Made by a program: the position numbers and the translations under genes
Assembly: GCF_900129985.1 (NCBI RefSeq)
Contig: NZ_FQXN01000005.1
Location: 111,444-175,443, forward strand
Direction: 5' to 3'
DNA: 64,000 nucleotides
Source of the DNA: Thermosipho atlanticus DSM 15807
GTDB taxonomy: Bacteria > Thermotogota > Thermotogae > Thermotogales > Fervidobacteriaceae
Notes under the pieces: model-generated
What the model saw: the letters and a program-made list of their open reading frames with translations, nothing else
The model's database searches: none
Told to the model about the DNA's origin: nothing
In this document: piece by piece, positions 16,549 to 27,013 of the stretch
Numbering within the stretch: position 1 is the stretch's first letter
Layout of the letters: the number at the start of each line of letters is the position of its first letter

Positions 16549-16558
16549 GGGTGATAAA

Positions 16559-17437
16559 TTGACTTCGAAAATAAGAAGGAGAGAAAATTATCTGGGATGG
16601 AGTTTTTCATCCATTTATTTAATATATACAGCGTTATTTTGGGGTTACCCTTTTGTTTGGTTAGTTATCCTTTCATTTTCTAAGTGGAATTTTTTTGGAA
16701 CCCCGAGACCCGTTGGTTTTAGAAATTTTATAAGGTTATTTTCTGATCCTATATTTTGGAGAATATTTTTAAATACAGTAAATTTTATGGTTTATTTTAT
16801 TCCAATGGTGGTTGTTTTATCGCTGCTGTTCGCGTTAGCTTTGTACAGAGTAAGTCTTTTTAGAACATTTTTTGCTTTAAGTTTTTTAGTTGCAAATGTT
16901 TCTTCTGGGGTAGCATATTCAATATTATTTTCGAATCTTTTTTCAGAGAGTGGACCAATTAATAGTTTTTTATACAAAAGTTTTGGCTTTACGATTCCTT
17001 GGTTTAGTGATCCGCAATTTGCTTTATTATCAATAGCAATAATGGTGACATGGAAATTTGTAGGTTATTATGGATTGATCCTATTCGCAGGTCTCAATGC
17101 TATTCCAAAATCTTTATACGAAGCTGCGGAACTTGATGGAGCAAATAATTGGGAAAAATTCTGGAAGATAACTTTTCCATTGTTAAACCCCGCTTTAACC
17201 ACAGTGCTTGTTTTTGCAGTAAATTTAACATTTGGAATATTCACAGAACCATATATGATAACAGGCGGAGGTCCAATGAGAAGAACCTTGACATTTATGA
17301 TGCATATTTATACGACAGCGTTTCAGAGAATGAATCCCTCATATGCTGCGAGTCTTGCAGTAATTACTGGTTTATTAAGTTATGGTTGTGTTCTTCTTGT
17401 TCGTTTTTTGGTTGAAAGAGAGGTGTCATTGGTATGA
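16559..17437 (+). CDS. ABC sugar transporter permease 1 (MalF/UgpA type)
   Basis: Inner-membrane subunit of 292 residues with six hydrophobic segments. The EAA loop that docks the ATPase reads EAAELDGANNWEKFWKITFP (about residues 188-207). The start is TTG at 16559, preceded by AGGGGTG, ten bases after the regulator stop. It overlaps permease 2 by 4 bp (ATGA), so translation is coupled. It pairs with the binding protein at the head of the operon. Confidence 0.9.
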   Translation: MTSKIRRRENYLGWSFSSIYLIYTALFWGYPFVWLVILSFSKWNFFGTPRPVGFRNFIRLFSDPIFWRIFLNTVNFMVYFIPMVVVLSLLFALALYRVSLFRTFFALSFLVANVSSGVAYSILFSNLFSESGPINSFLYKSFGFTIPWFSDPQFALLSIAIMVTWKFVGYYGLILFAGLNAIPKSLYEAAELDGANNWEKFWKITFPLLNPALTTVLVFAVNLTFGIFTEPYMITGGGPMRRTLTFMMHIYTTAFQRMNPSYAASLAVITGLLSYGCVLLVRFLVEREVSLV

Positions 17438-18258
17438 AACGAAAAAAAAGTTTCCCATACTTTACTTTTGTTTTATTGTTCATTTCATCTTTAATATGGA
17501 TATATCCATACTTTTGGCTTTTGTTTTCATCTTTTAAACCAACAAATGAAATATATACCCGATTTTGGCCGACCAAATTTACATTAGAACATTATAGATT
17601 AATCTTTCTTATGACAGATAAATTACAAAGGCCATTTTTGCGAGCATTATTAAATAGTATATTCATATCTGTTACTATAACTTTTGCAGTAGTTCTGACA
17701 TCGGCATTTTTCGGTTATATGTTATCCAAATTAACTTTTAAAGGAAAAAAAGCTATCTTTAATTTTATTCTTTTTCAAATGCTTTTCCCGGGTTTTATGT
17801 TTATAGTTCCTTTGTTTGTGTTAATAAAAAATCTCGGATTGTTAAATACTTATTCCGCAATAATACTACCTTCAATTATAAGTGCATGGGGAAGTTTCAT
17901 GTTTGCACAGAATTTCAAATCAATTCCAGATGATTATATAGAGGCTGCCAAAATTGATGGAGCGAATACTTTTTGGATTGTTATGAGAGTAATGTTTCCA
18001 CTTGCACGTTCAACTGCTTCAATAGTGGGACTTTTTACATTTATTGGCGCTTGGGATAATTTTATGTGGCCTTTGATTGTTATGAAAGATTATAATAAAA
18101 TGCCCCTTTCGGTTTTGCTTGCAAGTTTCAATCATGAATATAGTAGCTATGTAGGACCTATACTCGCCGGTTCAGTAATTCAAACTATTCCAATGGTTTT
18201 AATTTTTCTTATTTTTAGAAAATATTTCTTACAAGGAATTTCAGTATCGTTAAAATAG
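17434..18258 (+). CDS. ABC sugar transporter permease 2 (MalG/UgpE type)
   Basis: A 274-residue inner-membrane subunit. After a basic N-terminus comes the first membrane helix, then the characteristic WLLFSSFKPTNEIY. The EAA motif reads EAAKIDGANTFWIVMRVMFP (about residues 170-189). Start ATG overlaps the permease 1 stop. It forms the transmembrane channel with permease 1 for oligosaccharide uptake. Confidence 0.9.
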   Translation: MKRKKSFPYFTFVLLFISSLIWIYPYFWLLFSSFKPTNEIYTRFWPTKFTLEHYRLIFLMTDKLQRPFLRALLNSIFISVTITFAVVLTSAFFGYMLSKLTFKGKKAIFNFILFQMLFPGFMFIVPLFVLIKNLGLLNTYSAIILPSIISAWGSFMFAQNFKSIPDDYIEAAKIDGANTFWIVMRVMFPLARSTASIVGLFTFIGAWDNFMWPLIVMKDYNKMPLSVLLASFNHEYSSYVGPILAGSVIQTIPMVLIFLIFRKYFLQGISVSLK

Positions 18259-18280
18259 TGAATAGAAGGAGGTAGCTGAT

Positions 18281-20591
<2,311 letters not shown>

Positions 20592-20596
20592 TAGTT

Positions 20597-22678
20597 ATGA
20601 AAAAATTAGTAGTTATACTTATTCTAATGTTTAGTTTACTTGTTTTTTCACAAATTAAAATAGATCATCTAGAATTTTTGGGTGAAGATTTTATATTAAA
20701 CGGAGAAAAGGTTCATGGGTATTGGGTTTATGCAAACAAAAGTGGAGATACATATATTAAGGTTTCAGCTGCGGGTGAGGGAAATATATGTGTAGATGAT
20801 GTTGCAAGAGCAGTGGTTTTTTATGTGGAGTTGTATGAATATACTAAAGATGAGAAATACCTTAATATTGCAAGAAAATCAGCAAAATTTCTCGTTCAAA
20901 TGCAAGATTTCGATGGAGATTTTTACAATTTCGTATATGTTGATGGGACAATAAACAAAACCGGGATAACAAGTTCAAAACAACATTCTTGGTGGGCTGT
21001 GAGAGCTTTTTGGGCGTTAACAAAAATTGCAAAATACGATAGTACATTTTTAAGTAAAGCTTTGAAAGCTTATAAATTATTGTCAAAGTATGTAAAAAAT
21101 GGCCTCTTAAACGGAGTAGGTGATCAAACAGCTGTATATATATTGGGTCTAATTGGGTTGTATGATTTAAACATAAATGTTGAACAAGATATTAGAAATT
21201 CCGCTGATGCAATTTTAAAACTATATAACCATGGATTTTTCAGTGTTTATCCCGAAAAAATTTCATGGCATGGTTGGGGAAATAGATATGTAGAAGCATT
21301 GGTTGAAAGTTATAAGGTCACAAAAAATGAACTATACTTAAAAATCGCAAGGAAAGCTTTAGAAATAGAAGGTCCCTTGTTTTTATCAACCGGCTTTATA
21401 TATTCAATCTCAGATAACGTAAAGTTATTTCCCGAACTTTCTTATGCAGTTGAAAGCATAACAGTGGGTGCTATCAAGTATTATCTACTGACAAAAGAAG
21501 AAGATATAGGTATTTTATCTGCGCTCCTTGCTGGGTGGTACAAAGGTTTAAATAGACTTGGCAAACCAATGTATGGTCCAAATGGTGAAGGATTCGATGG
21601 AATGGAATTTGGACATATAAATTATAACGCTGGAGCAGAGTCAACCATTTCTGCATTAAGAACAATGCTTTATTTAGAAACTTTACCAGAGCAGTTGAGA
21701 AAGTATTCTGAAGAGAAGATAGTAAATTTGTATCCTATCTTGGTGTTAGAAGCTGAATCAGGTAATTGGGGTATATCCGATGTAAAAATAGTAGTTGATG
21801 GAAGATATAGTGGTTCAAGTGCTATTTCTTTTTCAGATAATCTTAGGTTAAAATTTAAAGTTACAAAATCGTTATACGATGTGATAGTAGTAGGTGAAGG
21901 AAAATACACCTGTATAATTTCGTCTTCAGATGGCAAATTAACAGAAGATTTAGAGGGGAATTACGTTTATATGGGAAAAATAAACTTGGAATCTTTCAGA
22001 TTAACTTGTAAGGGGGAAGGTATAGTTGATCAAGTAATTTTGATTCCTGAAAAGTTTGGTATTTCAACTTCAAGTATTACTGTTTTGTATAAAAATGGTT
22101 TGATTATAAAAAAAGAAACATTAAAAAAACCGGAAATCAAGAAAAACAAAGATTATAAAGTTAATTATGAAATTAACAATAACTTCCTTTTATTTGACTT
22201 AGAACCTGTCTTCAACAATAATGGTATAGGAACCCCCTTTGAAGAAAAAGCAAATTTTGATAACCTTGGTTCAGTTTTAGGTAGCTATTTATCAAAAGAC
22301 ATTGTAAATAAAGTTAAGAATTATAACATACCATTTAAGATTTCTTTTAAAGGAAACGATAATATAAGATGTAATGGTCAGATTATAACCTTTGATAGCG
22401 TATACATCAAAAATTTATACTTATTAGTTTCTGCAAACCACGGGGATTATGAAGTTAATTTTAAGATAGGGGAAAAGATTTACACAGTAAAAGTTCCAGA
22501 TTGGTGCTCGAATAATTTGGACATTACAGAAGATTTCAGATATCTTGCAACAGGGGAAAAACAGTTTATAAAATGTGGTTTTAAGGTGATAAAACTCGAG
22601 ACAAATGATGAGGTTGAAAAGATAATTTTGCCAGATGAAATTAATGTTCATCTTTTTGCAATAACTGGAGAGTTTTAG
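20597..22678 (+). CDS. Secreted large protein, probable (alpha/alpha) toroid, unknown function
   Basis: A 693-residue protein with a signal peptide (MKKLVVILILMFSLLVFS). Residues about 40-380 contain repeated helix pairs with aromatic and acidic clusters (CVDDVARAVVFYVELYEYT, MQDFDGDFYNF, KQHSWWAVRAFWALTKIAK, ISWHGWGNRYVEALVESY, FGHINYNAGAESTISALR), a pattern typical of (alpha/alpha) toroid glycosidases and lyases. The C-terminal 300 residues are beta-rich, perhaps a carbohydrate-binding part. No known family could be assigned. Last gene of the operon, 5 bp after aguA. An extracytoplasmic enzyme preparing the substrate for uptake is inferred. Confidence 0.7.
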   Translation: MKKLVVILILMFSLLVFSQIKIDHLEFLGEDFILNGEKVHGYWVYANKSGDTYIKVSAAGEGNICVDDVARAVVFYVELYEYTKDEKYLNIARKSAKFLVQMQDFDGDFYNFVYVDGTINKTGITSSKQHSWWAVRAFWALTKIAKYDSTFLSKALKAYKLLSKYVKNGLLNGVGDQTAVYILGLIGLYDLNINVEQDIRNSADAILKLYNHGFFSVYPEKISWHGWGNRYVEALVESYKVTKNELYLKIARKALEIEGPLFLSTGFIYSISDNVKLFPELSYAVESITVGAIKYYLLTKEEDIGILSALLAGWYKGLNRLGKPMYGPNGEGFDGMEFGHINYNAGAESTISALRTMLYLETLPEQLRKYSEEKIVNLYPILVLEAESGNWGISDVKIVVDGRYSGSSAISFSDNLRLKFKVTKSLYDVIVVGEGKYTCIISSSDGKLTEDLEGNYVYMGKINLESFRLTCKGEGIVDQVILIPEKFGISTSSITVLYKNGLIIKKETLKKPEIKKNKDYKVNYEINNNFLLFDLEPVFNNNGIGTPFEEKANFDNLGSVLGSYLSKDIVNKVKNYNIPFKISFKGNDNIRCNGQIITFDSVYIKNLYLLVSANHGDYEVNFKIGEKIYTVKVPDWCSNNLDITEDFRYLATGEKQFIKCGFKVIKLETNDEVEKIILPDEINVHLFAITGEF

Positions 22679-22841
22679 TTTGATAAAAAGTGTATATTTA
22701 GTACCACTTTCGCGAGTAATAAACAAAAAATAAAGGAGTAAAAAGCAAAAAATTAAGAGATGAACCACACGAATAAGAAAATACAATTTTTTTGAACCTT
22801 GAAATTATCTAGTTAATTTTGTTCAAATGTTGGATTTTCTC
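22679..22841. other. Intergenic, nothing recognised
   Basis: AT-rich sequence after the sugar operon. I see no ORF with a ribosome-binding site and no RNA structure apart from the terminator further on at 22871-22899. Confidence 0.4.
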
Positions 22842-22997
22842 CTTTACATTCCACATAATTAAAACCTATTAGACACAGGGGAATAATGTCCCTGTGTCTT
22901 TTAATTTTTATGTCCACATAGTTAATATTGAACAATAGTATTTTTCCGTTTTTCTTAAAATCATCAGGCTTTACATCCCACGTAGTTAATATTGAAC
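22842..22997. repeat. Three degenerate CRISPR-like repeats
   Basis: Three related 29-nt segments start at 22842, 22905 and 22969, giving spacings of 63 and 64 nt, which leaves 34- and 35-nt spacers. Copies 2 and 3 agree at 22 of 29 positions and share CATAGTTAATATTGAAC or its CGTAG variant. Copy 1 matches copy 3 at most of its first 25 positions (CTTTACATTCCACATAATTA) but has a decayed 3' end. The TTGAAC end is like many CRISPR repeats. There is no leader and no cas gene nearby. The first spacer coincides with a terminator hairpin, which argues for caution. Confidence 0.45.
22871..22899 (+). terminator. Terminator of the sugar operon
   Basis: The stem AGACACAGGG/CCCTGTGTCT has a 9-nt loop and is followed by TTTTAATTTTT. 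It is the first terminator after the last operon gene. Confidence 0.75.
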
Positions 22998-23110
22998 TTT
23001 TATAAAACTAAGAAACATCAAGTTATACGATATAAGTATACAAAAATCTTTTAAACTTTCAAAACTATTTTAATAATACTTATTAAAGGAATATTTAATT
23101 CTTTATTCTG

Positions 23111-23155
23111 TTGAAAAAGATTGTGGTTTATAGTAAAATTATATTACCATATGGT
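23111..23155 (+). promoter_or_regulatory. ars promoter and candidate operator
   Basis: TTGAAA (23111-23116) and TAAAAT (23134-23139) are 17 nt apart. The palindrome ACCATATGGT (23146-23155) lies at the expected transcription start, where an ArsR dimer would repress its own operon. Confidence 0.6.
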
Positions 23156-23174
23156 CATTTGGTTATGAGGTGAA

Positions 23175-23552
23175 ATGATGATTGAAGTTGTTGAAATTAT
23201 AAAACTTTTTTCTAATGAAACAAGAGCAAGAATATTGTTTTTGATATGGAATAAAGAGCTTTGTAATTGTGATATAGAAAATGTTTTGAAAATTTCGCAA
23301 TCAAATATTTCCAAACATTTAAGGCAAGCTGAATTTTTAAACTTTGTTGAAAAAAGAAAAGATTCATATTGGACTTATTATAAAATTAATCCACAGATGT
23401 GTGAAAAATATAAGTTTATAGAAGAAATTTTTAATGAACTATCAAAGATCGAACCTTTTAAATCTGATTTTGAAAAATTAGAAGAGTATTTAAAAACACC
23501 TGGCAGATGCAAAACGGAGGTAAAAAATGAAGAAAAAAATGAAATTCTTTGA
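23175..23552 (+). CDS. arsR: ArsR-family metalloregulator
   Basis: A 125-residue winged-helix repressor that releases DNA when it binds arsenite or a similar metal ion. The helix-turn-helix reads ISQSNISKHLRQAEFL (about 46-61). The ELCNCDI segment carries the vicinal cysteines of the classical ArsR metal site (usual form ELCVCDL). Two adjacent ATGs follow GAGGTG; the first is listed, but the second fits equally. The 3' end overlaps acr3 by 26 bp, coupling the two genes. Confidence 0.9.
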   Translation: MMIEVVEIIKLFSNETRARILFLIWNKELCNCDIENVLKISQSNISKHLRQAEFLNFVEKRKDSYWTYYKINPQMCEKYKFIEEIFNELSKIEPFKSDFEKLEEYLKTPGRCKTEVKNEEKNEIL

Positions 23553-24576
23553 AAAATATCTGAGCATATGGGTTGCTTTGTGTATTTTAAGTGGATTTTT
23601 ACTTGGGAAAATATTCCCACAAATCCCTAAAACTCTTAGTAAGTGGGAATACGCCAATGTTTCTATTCCGATAGCCATTCTTATATGGTTTATGATTTAT
23701 CCAATGATGTTAAAAATTGATTTTTCAAGTATTAAAAATGTAGGCAAAAATCCAAAAGGATTGTTTATTACATTAACAGTAAATTGGTTAATAAAACCAT
23801 TTTCAATGTATTTTATAGCTTATATCTTCTTAAAAATTGTCTTTGGAAATATTATTGATCCAGAGCTCTCTTCCGAATATATGGCTGGAGCAGTTTTGCT
23901 TGGAGCTGCTCCATGCACGGCAATGGTTTTTGTTTGGAGTTATCTAACTAACGGTGATCCTTTATACACATTGGTTCAAGTTGCTATAAATGATTTGATT
24001 ATTTTATTTGCTTTTGCTCCGATAGTTTCTTTCCTTTTAAAGGTTGGAAATATAACTGTTCCTTTTGGTACTTTATTATTTTCTGTAATGATATTTGTTC
24101 TTATTCCGTTGGTCGCAGCAATTATTACAAGGCATTATGTTATTAAAGTAAAGGGTAAATATTATCTTGAAAAAATTTTTATTCCAAAATTTTCTTCAAT
24201 TTCAATTGTTGGGCTTTTACTTACTTTAATATTACTTTTTTCTTTTCAAGGAGAAACAATTGAAAAGAACTTTGTACATATGCTTTTAATTTCTGTTCCA
24301 TTAATAATACAGACATTTTTAATTTTTGCAATTGGATATTTTTGGGCTTGCTTTTGGAAAGTACCTCATTCTATTGCTGCACCAGCAGCAATGATTGGTG
24401 CTAGTAATTTTTTTGAGCTTGCAGTAGCAGTTGCAATATCCCTGTTTGGATTTAATTCTGGGGCTGCTTTGGCAACAGTTGTAGGCGTGTTGGTGGAAGT
24501 CCCTGTGATGTTAACATTGGTGAGAATAGCCAATATGACAAAAAATAAATTTGTTAAGAAAGGAGTAACAAAATGA
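23527..24576 (+). CDS. acr3: Arsenite efflux permease, ACR3 family
   Basis: A 349-residue membrane protein with about ten hydrophobic segments that exports arsenite. ACR3 signatures are LLGAAPCTAMVFVWSYLTNG (about 120-139), containing the essential Cys, and QVAINDLI. The second conserved block, APAAMIGASNFFELAVAVAI, lies near residue 290. ATG follows CGGAGGT inside the end of arsR. Its own stop overlaps the phosphoesterase start by 4 bp. This is ACR3 rather than ArsB, since the Cys block is diagnostic. Confidence 0.92.
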   Translation: MKKKMKFFEKYLSIWVALCILSGFLLGKIFPQIPKTLSKWEYANVSIPIAILIWFMIYPMMLKIDFSSIKNVGKNPKGLFITLTVNWLIKPFSMYFIAYIFLKIVFGNIIDPELSSEYMAGAVLLGAAPCTAMVFVWSYLTNGDPLYTLVQVAINDLIILFAFAPIVSFLLKVGNITVPFGTLLFSVMIFVLIPLVAAIITRHYVIKVKGKYYLEKIFIPKFSSISIVGLLLTLILLFSFQGETIEKNFVHMLLISVPLIIQTFLIFAIGYFWACFWKVPHSIAAPAAMIGASNFFELAVAVAISLFGFNSGAALATVVGVLVEVPVMLTLVRIANMTKNKFVKKGVTK

Positions 24577-25349
24577 AAAAAGTAGCTTTCATTTCAGATA
24601 TACATTCAAATTTAGAGGCTTTTGAAAGTGTTTTGAAAGATATAGAAAAAGAAAATGTTGAACAAATATATTGCTTAGGTGATCTAGTTGGATATGGTCC
24701 TAATCCCAATGAAGTAATTGAAACAATAAAATACAAAAACATTATTACAGTTTTAGGAAATTATGATGAAGCAGTTGGTTTTGAAAAAGACAATTGTGGT
24801 TGTTCGTATAATTCAGGAAGAGAAACTGAAGTAGGTGATGAATCTCTTTTTTGGACTATTAAGACAGTGAGTATAGAAAATAAAAACTTCTTGAGGAATC
24901 TTCCAAAGAAATTATCGATAGAGATAGAAGGAGTAAAGTTTTTTTTAGTTCACGGAAGCCCTTTAAATCCACTTTTGGAATATGTGAAACCAAATACGGA
25001 TCCTGAAAGATTGAAAACTATTGTACGATCAGTAAAAGAGAATGTAATAATTAACGGCCATACCCATCTTGTTATGGCCAAGCACGTATTGGGAAAAACT
25101 ATTTTAAATCCGGGAAGCGTAGGTAGGACAAAAAATGGAAAGCCTGGAGCAACATACATGATTTTGACAGTTAACAACGGAGTGTTTGAATATAGTTTTA
25201 AATTTATTGAATATAATGTTAGGAAAACTGTAGAAAAAATCATAAAAGTAGGTTTACCAGTTGAACTTGCAACAGTTCTTTCTCTAGGCGAAACTTTTGA
25301 TATGGGAGAAGGAAAAAACAAAAAGAAAGATTATTTTTTCAAAGTTTAA
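24573..25349 (+). CDS. Metallophosphoesterase in the arsenic operon
   Basis: A 258-residue calcineurin-like phosphoesterase. All five metal-site motifs are present: FISDIHSN (D-x-H), LGDLVGYGP, LGNYDEAV (GNxD), FLVHGSP and INGHTHL (GHTH). This subgroup has homology to YfcE-like enzymes, with unknown substrate. It starts inside the acr3 stop (ATGA) and is therefore part of the ars operon. It converges on mutL with a 4-bp overlap and no terminator between. A role in arsenic resistance is suggested only by position. Confidence 0.85.
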   Translation: MKKVAFISDIHSNLEAFESVLKDIEKENVEQIYCLGDLVGYGPNPNEVIETIKYKNIITVLGNYDEAVGFEKDNCGCSYNSGRETEVGDESLFWTIKTVSIENKNFLRNLPKKLSIEIEGVKFFLVHGSPLNPLLEYVKPNTDPERLKTIVRSVKENVIINGHTHLVMAKHVLGKTILNPGSVGRTKNGKPGATYMILTVNNGVFEYSFKFIEYNVRKTVEKIIKVGLPVELATVLSLGETFDMGEGKNKKKDYFFKV

Positions 25350-27013
25350 GTTCTTTCGAAATATCTATCGAGATCGTTAAATGAGAGTTTTAAAAACAAA
25401 GGTCGGCCGTGTGGACAAGTGGTCAAACCTCTTTTTAAAACTTCTTCAATGAGAGTTTTAATTTCATTGTATTTAATGTCGTATCCCGTTTTTACGGCAG
25501 CTTTACACGCTTTATCTGCAATTATATGTTTCATGTTTTTAGGATTTTGATTGGGGATCCGGAGTTCATTTAGGATTTCCTTAAAGATATCTTCAAAATC
25601 TGAAATTTTAATAAAAGAAGGGATAGCTTTAATTTTAATAATATCATTTAGAATTTCAATGGAAAAACCTAATGTTTCAAAATCATGAAGTTTCTCTTTT
25701 AATAATTCCTTTAAACTTTTCCCAAGTTTAATGGTTATTGGAACAATTAGATTAATTGTTTCAATATTTTTGTTAAGTTTTTCTAAGATATTTTCATACA
25801 ATACTCTTTCGTGAGCTGCGTGAAAATCCATGATGTATATACCATCTTCTCCTTCAAAGAGTACATATCTTTTTTTTAGAATTAAAACATCTTTTTTTAA
25901 GTCTACATTTTTTTGTGTTACATTGAACAAAGTAGTAATTTGGTCTATCGTTGAGTAGTCCTTTTTTGGTTCTTTAATGAGAGAAGGTTGTTTTTCAAAG
26001 TAATTTTTAAGCGATTGTTTTTTCTTTTTTTCAGATATGAATATTTGTTTTGAAACAAATTTTTTAATACCTTCTCTAACGGCCCTTATAATGTCAGAAT
26101 AGACTAAATTTGGGTCGGAGAACTTAACTTCAAGTTTTTGTGGATGAACATTGACATCTATTGAGTGAGGAGGAATATTTATAAACAACACACCATATGG
26201 ATGATTAATTAAAGCTTCTCCATACCCATTTTCAAAGATATAGTAAAGCATCTTATCCATAATATATCTTTTTTGTACAAAGAAAACTTGACCGCTTCTG
26301 TTTTTTCTGTTGTAATTAGGAGAAGAAATTATTCCATGCGTATATTTTCCTGAAATTTCTGTAAATTCTTTAACTTCAGGGAATATCAGATTGAATCTTT
26401 CAATTAAACTTGATGGTAAAACGTTATAAATTACTTCACCATCAGCTTTAAAAACAAAATGGATATTTGGGTTTGATAAGATGAATTTTTCAATAAATTC
26501 TGTGACTAATCTTTTTTCAACGTGGGGAGATTTTAGAAATTTTCGTCTTGCAGGTATGTTGAAAAACAGGTCAAAAACCTCCACTGTTGTTCCTTTTTCA
26601 TTAGTTGGATAAGGTTCGATTTTTTTAATTTTTCCACCTATTATCTCAAGTCTATTTGATTCTTTAGAATTATTCGAAGTTATTACCATTCGACTTACTT
26701 TTGAAATTGAAGCTAAAGCTTCTCCTCTAAAACCATACATTTGTAAATTATAAATATCTTCAAAATTAGAGATCTTGCTTGTTGTGTGTTCTTCGATGGA
26801 AAGTAAAAGATCATCTTTTGACATACCAGAGCCATTGTCTTTTACTTTAATGTAACTTTTTCCGCCAGAAATGATCTCTACTTCAATAGAGGTTGCTCCC
26901 GCGTCTATTGAATTTTCAATAAGTTCTTTAACGACAGAATATGGACCTGCAACTACTTCTCCTGCCGCAATCTTACTGATTACCGAAGGTGGGAGTTTTT
27001 TTATTCTTTGCAT
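25346..27013 (-). CDS. mutL: DNA mismatch repair protein MutL
   Basis: A 555-residue mismatch-repair ATPase. GHKL motifs are clear: ELIENSIDAGA (about 30-40), KDNGSGM and GFRGEALASI (about 93-102). The C-terminal domain carries DFHAAHERVLYE, matching the endonuclease motif DQHA(X)2E(X)4E except that Gln is replaced by Phe. The accessory ACKAAV and CPHGRP metal motifs are also present. It probably has nicking activity, as in bacteria lacking MutH. Its ATG shares a base with the upstream amylase stop (TAATG). Confidence 0.95.
   Translation of the reverse strand: MQRIKKLPPSVISKIAAGEVVAGPYSVVKELIENSIDAGATSIEVEIISGGKSYIKVKDNGSGMSKDDLLLSIEEHTTSKISNFEDIYNLQMYGFRGEALASISKVSRMVITSNNSKESNRLEIIGGKIKKIEPYPTNEKGTTVEVFDLFFNIPARRKFLKSPHVEKRLVTEFIEKFILSNPNIHFVFKADGEVIYNVLPSSLIERFNLIFPEVKEFTEISGKYTHGIISSPNYNRKNRSGQVFFVQKRYIMDKMLYYIFENGYGEALINHPYGVLFINIPPHSIDVNVHPQKLEVKFSDPNLVYSDIIRAVREGIKKFVSKQIFISEKKKKQSLKNYFEKQPSLIKEPKKDYSTIDQITTLFNVTQKNVDLKKDVLILKKRYVLFEGEDGIYIMDFHAAHERVLYENILEKLNKNIETINLIVPITIKLGKSLKELLKEKLHDFETLGFSIEILNDIIKIKAIPSFIKISDFEDIFKEILNELRIPNQNPKNMKHIIADKACKAAVKTGYDIKYNEIKTLIEEVLKRGLTTCPHGRPLFLKLSFNDLDRYFERT

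Noticed and set aside
20862..21086. Minus-strand open frames inside the large secreted protein gene
   Set aside because: They are shadows of the plus-strand coding sequence without ribosome-binding sites.
22769..22797. A possible fourth CRISPR-like repeat ending in TTTTTTGAAC
   Set aside because: Only the last bases resemble the repeat, and the distance to copy 1 (73 nt) breaks the 63/64-nt periodicity.
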